Below, in pieces: positions 25,822-37,700 of a stretch of 64,000 nt of DNA. The DNA lies in NCBI RefSeq assembly GCF_022965805.1, contig NC_133102.1, positions 4,224,885 to 4,288,884 on the forward strand, read 5' to 3'. The first letter of the stretch is position 1. Each line of letters opens with the position of its first letter. A program made the position numbers and the translations under genes. The DNA is from Primulina eburnea. Its lineage: Eukaryota > Streptophyta > Magnoliopsida > Lamiales > Gesneriaceae. The notes beneath the pieces are model-generated. The model did no database searches, was not told the DNA's origin, and saw nothing but the letters and a program-made list of their open reading frames with translations.

Positions 25822-26392
25822 TGTAAGGATTTCACAATACATATAAACCTGAAACCGTAAACTAACAACAAAAGGAGAAAAGGGAAGAAATAACCAAATA
25901 CGTGGTTCGACCAGAAAAGAAACGCCGATCTACGTTCACAACGAGCTCAGACTCCAGCCAATGCACTACCGATCTCAGATATCTCGGTACTATCTGTCAC
26001 AAGTTACCTCAGACACCAACGCACATGAACCCTAGTATACACGGTCTCGCAACCTGCTTCTCACAAGGAAGCGCAGACAAGAAAGCAATACCGCTACTGC
26101 CTGATGATCAAGATGATCAACCGGAGAGCCGATCAAACCCTAGGAGTACAGAGGAGAAGAGAGTATCTTTTTCGGGAAAGAAGGCGCATAAGCGAAGAGA
26201 GCAGAAAACCAGAAGAATCGAGAGTGTTCGAGTCATTTTCCCCCAACCCAAGAGCCCATGTATAAGAGTTATAAATGGGCTTGGGAAACGTACACAGTAC
26301 ACCACTTGGGCCCAAAGATGAAGCCAGCAAAATATGTGGTTGGGCTTCCATCCAGACCAGCAAGGTAGGAGACTTGGGCTTCACTACTAACA
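25822..26392 (-). repeat. 5' LTR of the copia element
   Basis: 571 bp. In the minus orientation it precedes the primer-binding site by one base, which identifies it as the 5' LTR that would carry the promoter. Confidence 0.95.
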
Positions 26393-26497
26393 AGATATTT
26401 GACTTACCCATCCCTTGACAGGTGAAACTACTGGTGCCGTTTGAGGCCTGAGCCCATTGAATTGTGGCAGAGAAGTCATCATCACTGTACTAGCCAT

Positions 26498-28287
26498 TTT
26501 ATTGATGGAGATCCGTGATGCCAAGTGTCATATGCATTGTAAGTGTTTCTCAAACAACTCCACACAGAGCTCGTGGCGTCAGAGTTGGATACACTGAAAT
26601 ATTGCTGCTGAGATGGCGATGATCTAGTGCTGTATCCATCCCAGTTGGATAATATACGCGTGTCTCGTTAATTCGAGCCCGACACACTTCAAGAACTAAT
26701 TCCATGTCGTAAATTATTCGGAACGAAAGTCAAAAGACGGAACGAAAAGACTGAAATGTAAAAGATCATGATTGATTTCCAAAAACAAGCTATTATAAAG
26801 TAACTGAATAATGTTAGTCTACATTTGTGGATGTTGTAAGAACTAATACATTAGGTCGTGCTTTAGAAAGATGGGTCTACTAAACTAAGGGCTCCTTTAC
26901 TCCTAAAGATGTATGAGATTTTAGCTCATGGACGTTGAATAGGACTAATCTCGTACATGTTTACCATAATAAATAATATTTTTTTGAATAAAAAATATTA
27001 TTTTTCAAACATAATCCAATAAGATATCCATATCATAAAATCTGTTGTGATGAGATCGAATGCAATAAAAAAAAATTTTGATTATTAATAATTAATATAT
27101 AAAAATAAAAAAGATATGACAGATAATATTCTAATTTTAGTCCTAACATTGTCAGCTTTCAGTCGAGACAATATGCCAACTTTCTTCTCAATTGGACCAA
27201 AATATTAAACAATAATAATTTATAAAATGCCAATTTTATTTTATTTATTTTGTTTTTTTACTAAGAACAACGTAATAAAAAATAAATAAAAGCACAGAAA
27301 GATTTGCAGAAATCGTCGACAAAATCTAACGAATTAGATTAACAAACATATTATATTTCATGCCATCTTTCGAGCAAACATTGGAACAACGCATTTTCTT
27401 GAAATAAATTTTTTTTTGCTGATAAATAATAATATCCAGAATTATTCCATTTTTTTATTTTTGAGTTCCTTCTGGTTTGGTGATTATGTTGCCAAAATCA
27501 TTATCAGTACAAAACTTCACAGTTAATTAATTATTTTTTTTTTTGTATATGCGGAGCAGTGTCTCTGTGTTGTCGATGTGACAACGTATTTTGTCCTCTT
27601 GTCTGCTTGTCAAAACGGAGGGAATATTGGTATTGTGTTTTGTCACCTAATTTTAAAATAATATAATATATTTAATTTTATTTTATCTTATATCATTTCA
27701 ATTTCAAAAATTTAATTTTGAATAAAAAACAAATTCATTCTTTATTTTTTTTACAAAACACTGCATCTTGTGTGATATAATCTGATTTAAGCAAAAATTT
27801 GTGTAAGACGTTATCATGAGTCGTATTTTGTTAGACAGCTTTCTTATTTGGATCATCAATGAAAAAATATTACTTTCTATTGTGAATATCGGTAGTGGCT
27901 GACCCGTCTCACAGATAAAGATTCGTGAGTATATCTAATTAAGCTGGCATGCTAAATTAATGTTTTCGGCCACCCTAGTTATTATTTTATATTTTGAATA
28001 ATTATATGTCTTAATTGTTTTTGCTTAACATTTACAAGTTACAACATGTGTGATCGATCACTCAAAACTTCTAGTTCGCGAAATTACAAAAATGTACGCC
28101 CAAACTGACCCAATCAAACCGCAACCACGCCATAGCCAAATGGGACAATCTCGGTATTTCAAATGTAAGGCTCTTAATTTCGTGTCCCGAGCCCAAACCC
28201 AAGAAGCTTGAGAACACAAGCAACACCCTTATCGGTTGCCACGTGTCAGAATCTCGGCACTCCTTAATCCCACCCCTACGTGCGAAG
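26498..28287. other. psaK upstream flank and AT-rich intergenic DNA
   Basis: The first 150-200 bases are probably the leader and promoter remnant of the psaK copy. Beyond this the DNA is AT-rich with no supported gene. A degenerate GAGACGG MITE lies at about 27793-27940. The 9-bp repeat CGTGCGAAG at 28279-28287 is the left duplication of the hairpin element that follows. Confidence 0.5.
27793..27940 (+). mobile_element. GAGACGG MITE-like element, degenerate copy
   Basis: GCAAAAATTTGTGTAAGACG, then the core TTGTGAATATCGGTAG and GACCCGTCTCACAGATAAAG. The right arm is shortened. Confidence 0.65.
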
Positions 28288-28459
28288 GGTTTGGTCGACG
28301 CTGGGTGTGGGGGCAGTGCCCCACACCCAATCAATGGTCCAGATCATTTCATGGGGAGGGGAATTTTAAAAAAAAAAAAAAAAACCAAGGGCCAGAAAAA
28401 TTCTGGCCCTTGGATCTGCCCCTGCAGGCACTGCCTGCAGGGGCAGGGTCGAATTTTCC
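28288..28459. mobile_element. 172-bp hairpin-rich element with 9-bp target duplication
   Basis: Flanked by exact 9-bp repeats CGTGCGAAG (28279-28287 and 28460-28468). Ends are GGTTTGGTCGAC and GTCGAATTTTCC, a weak terminal inverted repeat sharing GG....TCGAC. Inside are three hairpins in 150 bases: GGGTGTGGGG/CCCCACACCC, CCAAGGGCCAGAA/TTCTGGCCCTTGG and CCCCTGCAGGCA/TGCCTGCAGGGG. A 9-bp duplication is typical of Mutator-like elements, so it may be a tiny MULE-derived MITE. It is too small to encode anything. Confidence 0.6.
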
Positions 28460-29750
28460 CGTGCGAAGATGCATACGTCATTCTGTCACACCTAACCATA
28501 GCTCTTGAGGTAAATGACCCTTTTAATTAATATTATAAAAATGATTTAAAATATGTAATTTTTAATATTTTAATGAATACAAATATAAATTCACGCAATA
28601 TATTATAAGATTTATGAGCAGTAAATCTCACATTATTCGGACAGATTTTGACAAAATCAATTTTATTTTTCAAATTTAAATGATTTGTTGTCTTATTATA
28701 CAAATTCATATAGCTAAATGATCTTGATTAAAATAATTTTTTCCTGTTATCGTAACGATCCAAGAATTTAATTTACAAGAAATTAAGGGCCTGATTTTAT
28801 ATATTTATGTATGGTATGATTTTTCATATATATAATTTTTAAGATTTGAGATATTATTTACGAGAATGAAATAAGTCGTATTAATTATCATCTTATTGTC
28901 GCATTCAGCATATTAAAGATCAATTTTGTCTTATTTTGTGAGACGAAATTTTTATTTGGATCATTTATGAAAAATATTACTTTATATCGTGAATATCGGT
29001 AAGTTGATATGTCTCATAGATAAAGATTTGTGAGATCATTTCACGAAAGACCGACTCTATTTACAAATTATTTCGTAAAATTGATTCGAAAAATCGTGTC
29101 GGTGTCTGGTGAATTTTAAATTTTCGTGCATGTGAATTGTAAACTAGGTAGTGGAAATCTTAAATATTTTAAACGAGCTTCTGTACTTGAATAAATTATT
29201 AATCAATAAATAAGTGGTAGCCCATATGAAAAAAAATGGAGACAGAAGTAGTCCTATTTTATTCATTGAATTATTATTATTTTTATTATTATTCGATTTT
29301 ATTACACATTAAAATTCAAGGACAGTTCCCCTCAACGGCCCATTTTTTCTTTCCTTCTGACCAGTCTCGCCATAGTCATAACCATAACCTAGCTACGAGC
29401 TTCTTTGATCAGGAATTGAAAGCTTTGTTATTAATGTCTTCTGTACGGAAACCCTGCTTTTCTGTTTAAGGCTGTTGTTCTTATTTACTACCATTCTACG
29501 CTTTTTCTTTAAAGGGCCTCTCGGTTTTTAATCTTTCTGATCTCTGGTTTTTCTTGGGTTTAGGAGAGCGTGAATTGTTGTATTTCTGTGGTGATGTTGA
29601 TTTTCTTGGTTTTTTTTTTACTTCTAGGGAAGGAAAGATTAATTGATACTCCTAAAAGCGATTTCGTAAATGATCCATTGTTCCTTTTTTCGTAAATTTT
29701 TGACTGGGTGAAATCGTTTCTTTTTTACTGTGCATGCAAACGCGAGGAAA
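28460..29750. other. PINOID upstream region
   Basis: AT-rich. It holds a degenerate GAGACGG MITE (28935-29063) and, from about 29300, the likely promoter and 5' UTR of the kinase gene. Several short open frames occur in the leader, for example a small one starting at 29431 (MSSVRKPCFSV). None is convincing as a gene. Confidence 0.5.
28935..29063 (+). mobile_element. GAGACGG MITE-like element, degenerate copy
   Basis: Contains TTTTGTGAGACGAAATTTTT, ATCGTGAATATCGGTAAG and GATTTGTGAGATCATTTCACG, in family order but with many substitutions. Confidence 0.6.
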
Positions 29751-31590
29751 ATGGTGGACTCACGCAGGAATTCGGATGAGATGATTTTCGCACAAGGATT
29801 TTACTCGAGCAAAAGCTCCAGGAGCAGTGACACTACTATAAGCCATTGCGCTAGCTTTAGCCGGCTATCTTTCGAGCTTCCGACGAGCTCTCCGGAGCAG
29901 CAAGCGGTAATGAAGCCCCACCGCTCGTCGGACTCGTCGTTCCAAGCCTTTCGTTCGAAGACGGGGCTGAGTTTCCGGGACTTCAGCCTTATCCGGCAGA
30001 TCGGCAGCGGAGACATCGGAAGAGTTTATCTCTGCCGCCTCCGCGGAGGGGATGAGCGGCGGCTCTACGCCATGAAAGTGGTGGACAATGAAGTGCTGGC
30101 TATGAAGAAGAAAACCCAAAGAGCTGAGACTGAGAGGAAGATCATGAGATTATTAGACCACCCTTTTCTGCCCACTCTGAACGCAGAATTTGAGGCCTCC
30201 AATTTCTCTTGCGTGGTGATGGAGTATTGCTCCGGTGGGGATTTGCATTCTTTGAGGCACAAACAGCCGCAGAAACGTTTCTCTATCAGCTCCACAAGGT
30301 AATTAATTATTAAATTATTATTTCTAATTCTCTTCTATTTTGTCATCTTCTATAAATCCAAATATATTCGAGGAACTAATTTGTTTGAAAAAAGTTGAGA
30401 CTTGTGTCATTATAAAGTAGTTTTCACACTCGATATGATTCTGTTATACATCTGTTCTTTTGTTTGATTATGCTCTATAAGACTGTTCACGCAAGTTCTT
30501 TTCTTAAACATGCACTGTGCCTGCCTCATTTTATGCAAAGAATGAAGAACTCTGCAACTGTATTGAGATTTGGTCGAAAAATATGAAAGAAGGGGAAAAC
30601 AAGATTAAATAAATTTAACCCATTTTAGCTGCAATTTCCTGTTATTTAATATTTTCCAAATCCGGGTTTTCTTGTTTAAGTCACTTCCTTTAAAGCTGAA
30701 ACCAGAACTTACCACATCGGGTTCTTCACTTTATCGTCTCCACCAAGAAATCAGAAACAGTTTTCTTTCACCCACCGATTAAAAAAATTATTTCTTTTCA
30801 CTAAACAATTCAATATTTTTTTCCCAGGTTTTATGCAGCTGAAGTTTTGGTAGCACTAGAGTATCTTCATATGTTGGGCATAATATACAGAGATCTGAAG
30901 CCCGAAAATGTGCTCGTCAGATCAGATGGTCACATTATGCTCACGGACTTTGATCTCTCCCTGTGCTCCGACGCAATCCCCGCCGTGGAATACCCTGACT
31001 CCTCACCCGACACTCTATCTTCACCCGCGGCAGCACAGGGCTCCCGCTACCTCACCCCATTCTCATGCATCTCGAACCGGCTCTTCCGGTCCAAAAAGAT
31101 CCAGACTATAGCCGCGAACCGGATATTCGTGGCTGAACCAGTCAACGCCCGGTCAAGCTCCTTCGTGGGGACCCATGAGTACGTGGCGCCGGAGGTGGCC
31201 ACCGGCAGGCCACACGGGAACGCCGTTGATTGGTGGGCTTTCGGCATCTTTATCTACGAAATGATTTATGGCCGGACCCCATTCGGTGGCGCGAACAACG
31301 AAGCCACGCTGCGTAACATCACAAAACAACCATTGGCGTTCCCCGACGGGGGGCGCTGCGGTGCGAGCGAAGTGCACGCCAGGGGGATGATATCCCGGTT
31401 GCTGAACAAGGATCCGGACCGGAGGCTGGGGTCGAAGCGGGGCGCAGCTGAAGTGAAGACCCACCCGTTCTTCAAGGGGTTGAATTTCGCCCTGATTCGG
31501 TCCATGGTGCCACCAAACAGCGTACCGGGAATCAGGAGACATAAGACGGTGACGTCGCGTTGCCAAACGACGCCGTTTAATCTGTTCTGA
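29751..31590 (+). CDS. PID: AGC VIIIa protein kinase, PINOID orthologue
   Basis: Plasma-membrane-associated Ser/Thr kinase that phosphorylates PIN auxin efflux carriers and sets the polarity of auxin transport in organ formation. Two exons, 29751-30298 and 30828-31590, give 436 aa (Arabidopsis PID 438), with the single intron in the SSTR/FYAAEV segment. The start is MVDSRRNSDEM; the leader SFSRLSFELP and KPHRSSDSSF match PID. Kinase features: glycine loop IGSGDIGRVY (about 84-93), catalytic Lys109, YRDLKPEN (Asp205) and DFD (223-225), which replaces DFG as in all AGCVIII kinases. The insertion between subdomains VII and VIII is Ser-rich, then the PDK1 phosphorylation site region SSFVGTHEYVAPE. 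It lacks the long tail of WAG1/WAG2, so PID is the better call. Confidence 0.94.
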
Positions 31591-33968
31591 CATCAATCAA
31601 TATTTGAACTTTTGTGGGGTGTCGCGGATTTTGGTTAGGAGGATGCCAAAGTTTATATTATATCTATATATATGAGAATATGGTTTTATCTTTAAAAGTA
31701 TAAAGGAAAATAGTATTATTGACTTTAGTCTTTGCGATAATGCTTTTCTTTCACAATTTATTCGACAACCCGTTGCAGCTATTGATTAGTCTAAGTCTTG
31801 GATTTATTTTGTAATGATCAATAAATCTCAAAAATATTTTCTTTCCACCTAGAAAAAAATCTTTCCACGAGTTATTGCACTAATAAAAAATCAGAGGCTT
31901 CATAGCTTTCCCTTTTTATCCATCATAAGCGACTAAAAGATCCTTCAAAATGTGGAAAAATGCTAACTTAGGTAAGAATTAGAACAAAGAAAATGAGAAA
32001 TTTCAGTAACTAATTAAGACAATAACAGAAGACAAGTTACCGAGTCGTCTTTATTATCGATTTAATTATTAAAGTTAATATCATTTTACTGTAAAACGAT
32101 TAACAAATGGAGATCCTCTTGTCTAAGTAGTACATAAATCTTGCCAAAATCAAGTAGCCATTTGTTCAAATTAATGTTGATTTTGTCTTTCTTGTGTAAA
32201 GCTGCCTAGTACCAACTTTAGGGTTCCGATTTCTATATAAAAATATATTTTCCCCCAAAAATACAAAAAGAAAAGAATATTTTTTTTTATTAGAACACAT
32301 GCAGGCGAGGGGGATCGAACTTAGTGAGAAGAGTCAGCTAATCTGACAAGGTGAGATCACTAAGTTACAAGCCCTATCTCAAAAAAAAAAAATATTGATT
32401 TGAGGTTGTTGGATGAGAAGTTAATATCGGATGCCCTAGTTTGGCGAAAAATAAAAAAAGGAAAGTATATTTTATATATTTAGATTTATGTTTTCGCTTG
32501 AAACGTATGACCACGTGACGCATTTAATCATTGAAATCAAATGATTTTTGGTGTCGGCCTTTGATGTTTGACTACACATGGAATGTCCATGTGCCCACAT
32601 GCCAACCTATCAGCCCACTTCTTATGACAACTTTCCTTTCCTATCTAGGTATACCTAAGCCCACTTCATTCCGATAATTACTGGCCCATTGGGCCCAACT
32701 ACATACCTATTTGTCATTGAATAATTGAGAGTTGAAAAGACTTCAGTTAGAAACAATGACAAATAATGACAATACCATGTGCATGGTACGAATTGCAGTA
32801 CTGTATAAATCTTTTCATAAATAGCTAATTATTTAATTATTCAGAATTTTAATTTTTATACATATTGTTGGATTTCTCTACTCGATGGAATATTAATGCT
32901 ACCATATTGATTTTTTTTGTTTTTATCACTTTAATTACCATCTCTAAACACATTTTAAAAGCGTAATAGAGAAAGAATTCAATATTTATAATGTTTAATG
33001 AGGTGAAGCGCACTAATTTGGGAATTCGACAAATTTAGGATTATAAAATTAATCTAACAATAATTTTTTATAGGAAAATCAGTATAATTTATGGCTTCAA
33101 GTTGGGTACTCAACTTTTCAGTAAAAAAAAAATGATTTGAAAAATATAAAATTCAAAAATTTCCAACAATTTATAAAAAAGACGTTGTCGCTACTGTATG
33201 CATTCGTTTTTCTGCCGAGCTAAACACAAGGAACCAAAATAGAAAGGACTCAGCCTCAAGGTTTTTCTCCAAAGAACAATAAAGAAAACTGCCCTCGAAA
33301 AGCAAATAACACCGCTAATATAATTTCTAAAAAATTACAATAAATATTTTGTTTCGAGTTTTGAGTAAGATTAATCAATTAGAGGAAATATAATTTTATT
33401 AGCGACATTATATGAGCTTTTGTATAAAATTTCAAGTTTAATTATAAAAATTAAACTTGATAATGTGTCAATATTTGAACATTTATGACACTTCGTATCT
33501 ATGAAATTTTTTTCTGAGAACTAAAAACAACAAATATATATTGCCAAAAACTTATTCACTAAAAAAAATCTTAGTAGTGCTGACAACCGTATTAAAAATA
33601 TCAAAACAATTGTGTGTGTATATATATATTTATATCATAACTTAATGAAAAGCCAAGGAAATGCTGCCGAATTTCGGATACATGGAAATTTTCACTCAGT
33701 ATTAATAATTTTACCCACTATTCCGAAATTTTTATGCCTGACGATTAGTTAAAACATCTAACTCTTCGATCTTGACATAAGTTGCACCATGTAAAGAGGA
33801 AATAGACATAGCTTTTAATGGATGATCCAGAAATATGTATTGTGGTTAACTTATCTAAAGCGGTATTTGATCGTTTATGTCGATTCAAGATAAAAAAAAA
33901 AAAATAGAATTCAATGTTGTGGTGTTTTCTGAAATAAATGAAGCAAGGTGATGAATCCAACCTGATAA
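31591..33968. other. Intergenic region between PID and the BRCA1 homologue
   Basis: 2.4 kb of AT-rich DNA between the two convergent genes. A SINE-like fragment lies at 32288-32390. A short TA-rich run (TGTGTGTATATATATATTTA) is at 33610-33630. No other gene, RNA or bounded transposon was recognised. Confidence 0.5.
32288..32390 (-). mobile_element. tRNA-derived SINE-like fragment
   Basis: On the minus strand the fragment carries a perfect polymerase III B box, GTTCGATCCC (32311-32320), after an A-box-like CTTAGTGATCTCACC about 50 bases upstream, then CTCGCCTGCATGTG and an A-rich tail. This layout is that of tRNA-related SINEs. It does not fold as a complete tRNA and the A box is poor, so a working tRNA gene is unlikely. 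Confidence 0.4.
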
Positions 33969-34656
33969 TTATTCAAGATTTTGCAACTTGTGGCCTGCAA
34001 TGGAGTTCAGGATCCATGAATTGCTTGCTGCTGTAGCTCCAGTTGAAGTGGCTAAAGCTTCTGCGTCGCTAAGTCTACGCTTCAGGATCAAGTTTTGTTC
34101 AGATGATTTGCAGTTCTCGTGAAGTTCTTGGTTGAATACGATGTATGTTTTTGCAGAGCATTCCCAATGTGGGATTGAATGATGCCCCCCGACAGGCTTT
34201 CTATTGAGTACTTTCCCTCCAGCTGAGATAACAAGGTCGTGAAGATATCCTTTGTACGAAGGCGCGAAATCACCCATGAAATAAAATTGGCATCCATTAA
34301 ATAGCTTTGGTTGCTGCAAGGCATAGAAAACTTGTCATTGAACTTTCCTTTAGTGCAATGGACCGAAGAATGGAAGAAATATATGCGATAACAAACAAAC
34401 ATGAGGTGTGCATGTAAATGCTACAAAATACAGTGTTGTTCGTAGCAATTTTATAGGGAAGTGTAATCCTTTCGTGCATTATATTACCCAAAAATTATAT
34501 AAGAAAATTCACTACTTTCATGGTAAAGAAAATAACCTTGTTCAGAAGTCTGAATCTTCCAAGTCTGGGGCCGTCCCTGATTCCATGAATGTCACATGTA
34601 ATCTCGTACTGCTGCTCATGGACAAATTCTTTGGCGTTCAAGCAAGCTTTAATCCC

Positions 34657-34701
<45 letters not shown>

Positions 34702-37700
34702 CACGGCATTAAGAAAAAAGAAGGTTATAGACTACCAACTGCATCAACGATATGAATTCGCCACAAAAGTGGTTGATTTAGCACTAATGTCTACAAATAC
34801 CATTAAATACTTGAGCTAAAGTAGAACTTATTAACATTCAGGGATCAAGAAAATGTAAATATGTTGGTGGAGTTCCAGCATAGTTTCTGAATGACCTTAA
34901 GGGATATCAGATATGGATGGCAATTATTACTTAATGGTAATTATTACTTACACTCTATGCTCAAAATCCATTTTCCCTCTAGCACGCTCATCAAAAATTT
35001 GAGGGTTCTTCTGCACACCCCATTCTCATCTGTAGATGCAATGACATGGGTGACACTTAGGTCCCAGTTCTTTAGGACAGTCACTCCAGACAGCTTTTGA
35101 AATTCAGAAACTATTCCCTGAATTCAAAATGTAATGAATTACATCAAATGAACAAGGATATTTTGAGTTTATGCATGTAAGCTATGAAATTGTTTACCTT
35201 CTCTACGTTGGTCATTCCTGAACAGCAGAGAACCAGGTTTTTGAGCCTTTTCTCAAACTTCCACGGGATAATCGTGTTATTTTCACATTTAGAAGTAATG
35301 TTTGGTTGATGTACATCGGAGAGACTGTGAAACAGTATTTAAAAAAAAGATTTCAAATGTACAGAGGTCTTAAAAGGGCGAGTAAAAATTTGAAATGTGA
35401 CCAGAACGAAGGTCTGAAATCCGAATACCACTGCTGGAAACAATGACAGACCTTTCGTAATATACTTTTCTTCTCTGCTTAGTTTGAGATTCAGGTTCCT
35501 CATTTGGCAGTTGACGTGACGCATGAAGAGGGCATAACATGACGAAGTTTTCCTATGATAAGCAGAAGACAATAGAAGCCTGTAAATGTTTGTGTTGGTT
35601 TGAGAATGAGTTTTAACTAAGCTACACTCACATAATCCCATCTACACTCTGGAGTCAGTCTCGCACAAGGAACATGAAAGCTTTTCCGGCAAGTCTTCTC
35701 ATAGCATCCAAGGGAAGCACCTTTATTTCCACAGCAACAGCATCGAATTCTATTACTTCTAGACAATTCAGCGTCAAGGTTGATGACATCGTCTCCTTCA
35801 AAGTACACATTAGGTGCCCTGGATAAACACTTTTGATTATTAAATATCAATTGCTTGCCGAAAATAGCTCAAAATTTGGCATAAAACAAAAAAGAACATC
35901 AGCCCAAATGACCTTAACCTTAATTGATGGATCATTAGAAATGATGCAAATTAGATTCCACAGATAAAGATTTCAAGAAAATCAATAAAATTCAAAATCG
36001 CGTTATTTTAACATTGTTTTTCAAGTCCATGCCTCATCAAAACGAAGTAGCTCAAGACAAAATTAAAGCAGGAGATCACAACTTCAGGGAGTTCTGCTAT
36101 ATGACAAACTTATTTTAGCGAAACAAGCCATATATAAAAGTTTTCAAAGGAAAGAACACAAAAATGTTACCGAAAGAACCATACCATTCTGTGCAGTTTT
36201 TGTGCACATGTATGATTTTTGAACTTGCAGTCTGACTGTCTGTAACTACCTTCCCATTGTAGTATTTAACCATGGCCCCTGAAGCCTAAAATTTTATTTT
36301 CCATTCAAGAAATTGACTTTAGTTAGAGAACCAATCATAATTTATCAGAAACGAGGGAGGAAATATCACAGTTTAGTTATTTTAGACAAAAAGAAATATG
36401 TACCTCAGATTCTTCAGATGATTGACAAAAACAACAACGGATTTTATCAGAGAGCATCTTGCATTTTTTCAATGGTATCCTATTCGGAGTGGCCAGTGAT
36501 TTAGAGATTTCTGGAACGACTTCCATTCCTGGTTGATAGGCATTACAATGATTTTCTTGGAAATATTGACCTCTCATTTTAGATTCTTCACGAAGACTTT
36601 TAGGGCTGATGCTACAATTGTCATTGGGTACGCCTACCAAAAATTTCACCTTCTTCAAAGATTTCAACATTTTTTTACAACTTTCTTCACAAGTCTTGTT
36701 TGGCATTCCCTGACCTGCAGCTTCCTCATTTAAACTGTTGCTAGTTTCAACCTTTTGAGTCCTAAGTCGACCACTTAATTTCTGCAGCTGACCAGATGTC
36801 TTTCTAATTTTGTTGCCTTTGACGTTTTTTAATTTACTGTTTTGTTGGTGATGTCTTGAAACTAAAGAATCAACAAATCCAGTTTTATTTCTCTTTAGCA
36901 GCGGTTCTGTCTCATTTAGGAGAGTGGGAACTCCGTCTGCCACATCTTGTACAATGACATCGGAGCAAACAAGTTTTTTATTTTTACCTGATATTCCCCT
37001 AGTATCCAAGGAATAGCCTACTTCGCCAGATTTCAGCATGCTTTCATCGTTCCCTTTCTTTGACTCAAAATAAGTTGCATCTGCTTCATGCATAGTTTTC
37101 TTATTTCTCTTGCTTCTTCTGGTCTCAGTTAACATATGCACTGTCTTATTACTGGTTCCACTTTTATTTTGAACGAATTTTCCACTTTTCTTTGTTTTGT
37201 CAAAAACTTTTCTTCTCTTCGCGCTTATCTTAGAAACTGAAGCCGTCACATCAATATAGGAAGCCCCGGCTTCTTCTTGGCATTTATTGTGCTCCATATT
37301 ATCTTCAATCTATGTAAAATGTTCAGTTAAAAGTAAACAAAGAATGAGTGTTGAGTGAAGAACTAAAATCTACATGTAACAACATCAAATATGAAGTACC
37401 TGCAATATAGCAGGGGTCGAGCAAAGTTCAGGAGAGCAAGGTCTCTGTGTCCAATCAAACATCTCACTGTCAACTAAATCTGCTCTACTACAGTGGCCTC
37501 TCTGTACAAATTGCAAAGGAATATCACATAGTTTGAAAGTTTCAGAGCAACAAAAATGTTTTTTGCCGAAGAGATGACGCAACTGAAATCGGCCGATGCC
37601 ATCACTTTCATAAAAACAAAACTAGCTTGTGGACTTCTTTAGCAAGTTACCTCATCATCTGAGTCCTTGATGTCACTGAAGCAAGGAGCATCGACGGGTG

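Larger units (their letters stand above)
20907..26392 (-). mobile_element. Ty1/copia LTR retrotransposon, near-intact and recent
   Basis: Two 571-bp LTRs (20907-21477 and 25822-26392), both TGTAAGGATTTC...ACTACTAACA, enclose a copia internal region in minus orientation. The LTRs differ at only two positions by eye, both transitions (near 21110/26024 and 21229/26143), so the insertion is recent. The primer-binding site TGGTATCAGAGCC, complementary to initiator Met-tRNA, lies at 25808-25820. A purine-rich tract (AAGGTGGAGTA) abuts the 3' LTR at 21478-21488. Flanks GGATA and AGATA form an imperfect 5-bp target duplication. The element lies in intron 1 of the psaK fragment, same strand. Confidence 0.95.
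20522..26497 (-). pseudogene. PSAK: Truncated psaK copy (photosystem I subunit K) split by a copia element
   Basis: Three 5' pieces of a PSI subunit K gene are present. Exon 1 is 26408-26497 (MASTVMMTSLPQFNGLRPQT..., 30 codons, then GTAAGT). Exon 2 is 20747-20827 (VAFEPIKRRGQGPLGARCDF, then IGSPTNL and GTATGC). The start of exon 3 is 20522-20539 (ATA ATG GTG ACA ACC ACT, IMVTTT) after a TGCAG acceptor. These match the Arabidopsis PSAK precursor in order: transit peptide, mature start GALGAKCDFIGS, then IMVTST. After IMVTTT the sequence changes abruptly and the rest of the protein (both membrane helices) is absent before the convergent DUF630/632 gene. Intron 1, originally about 94 bp, now carries a 5.5 kb retrotransposon. 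A product could not assemble in PSI, so this is a pseudogene unless the assembly is chimeric. Confidence 0.8.

Noticed and set aside
29236..29469. 77-codon frame upstream of PINOID
   Set aside because: Low-complexity Tyr/Phe-rich translation of AT-rich leader or promoter; no homologue recognised.
32288..32390. Possible tRNA gene
   Set aside because: Only the B box is good. No complete cloverleaf or anticodon arm could be drawn, and an A-rich tail follows.
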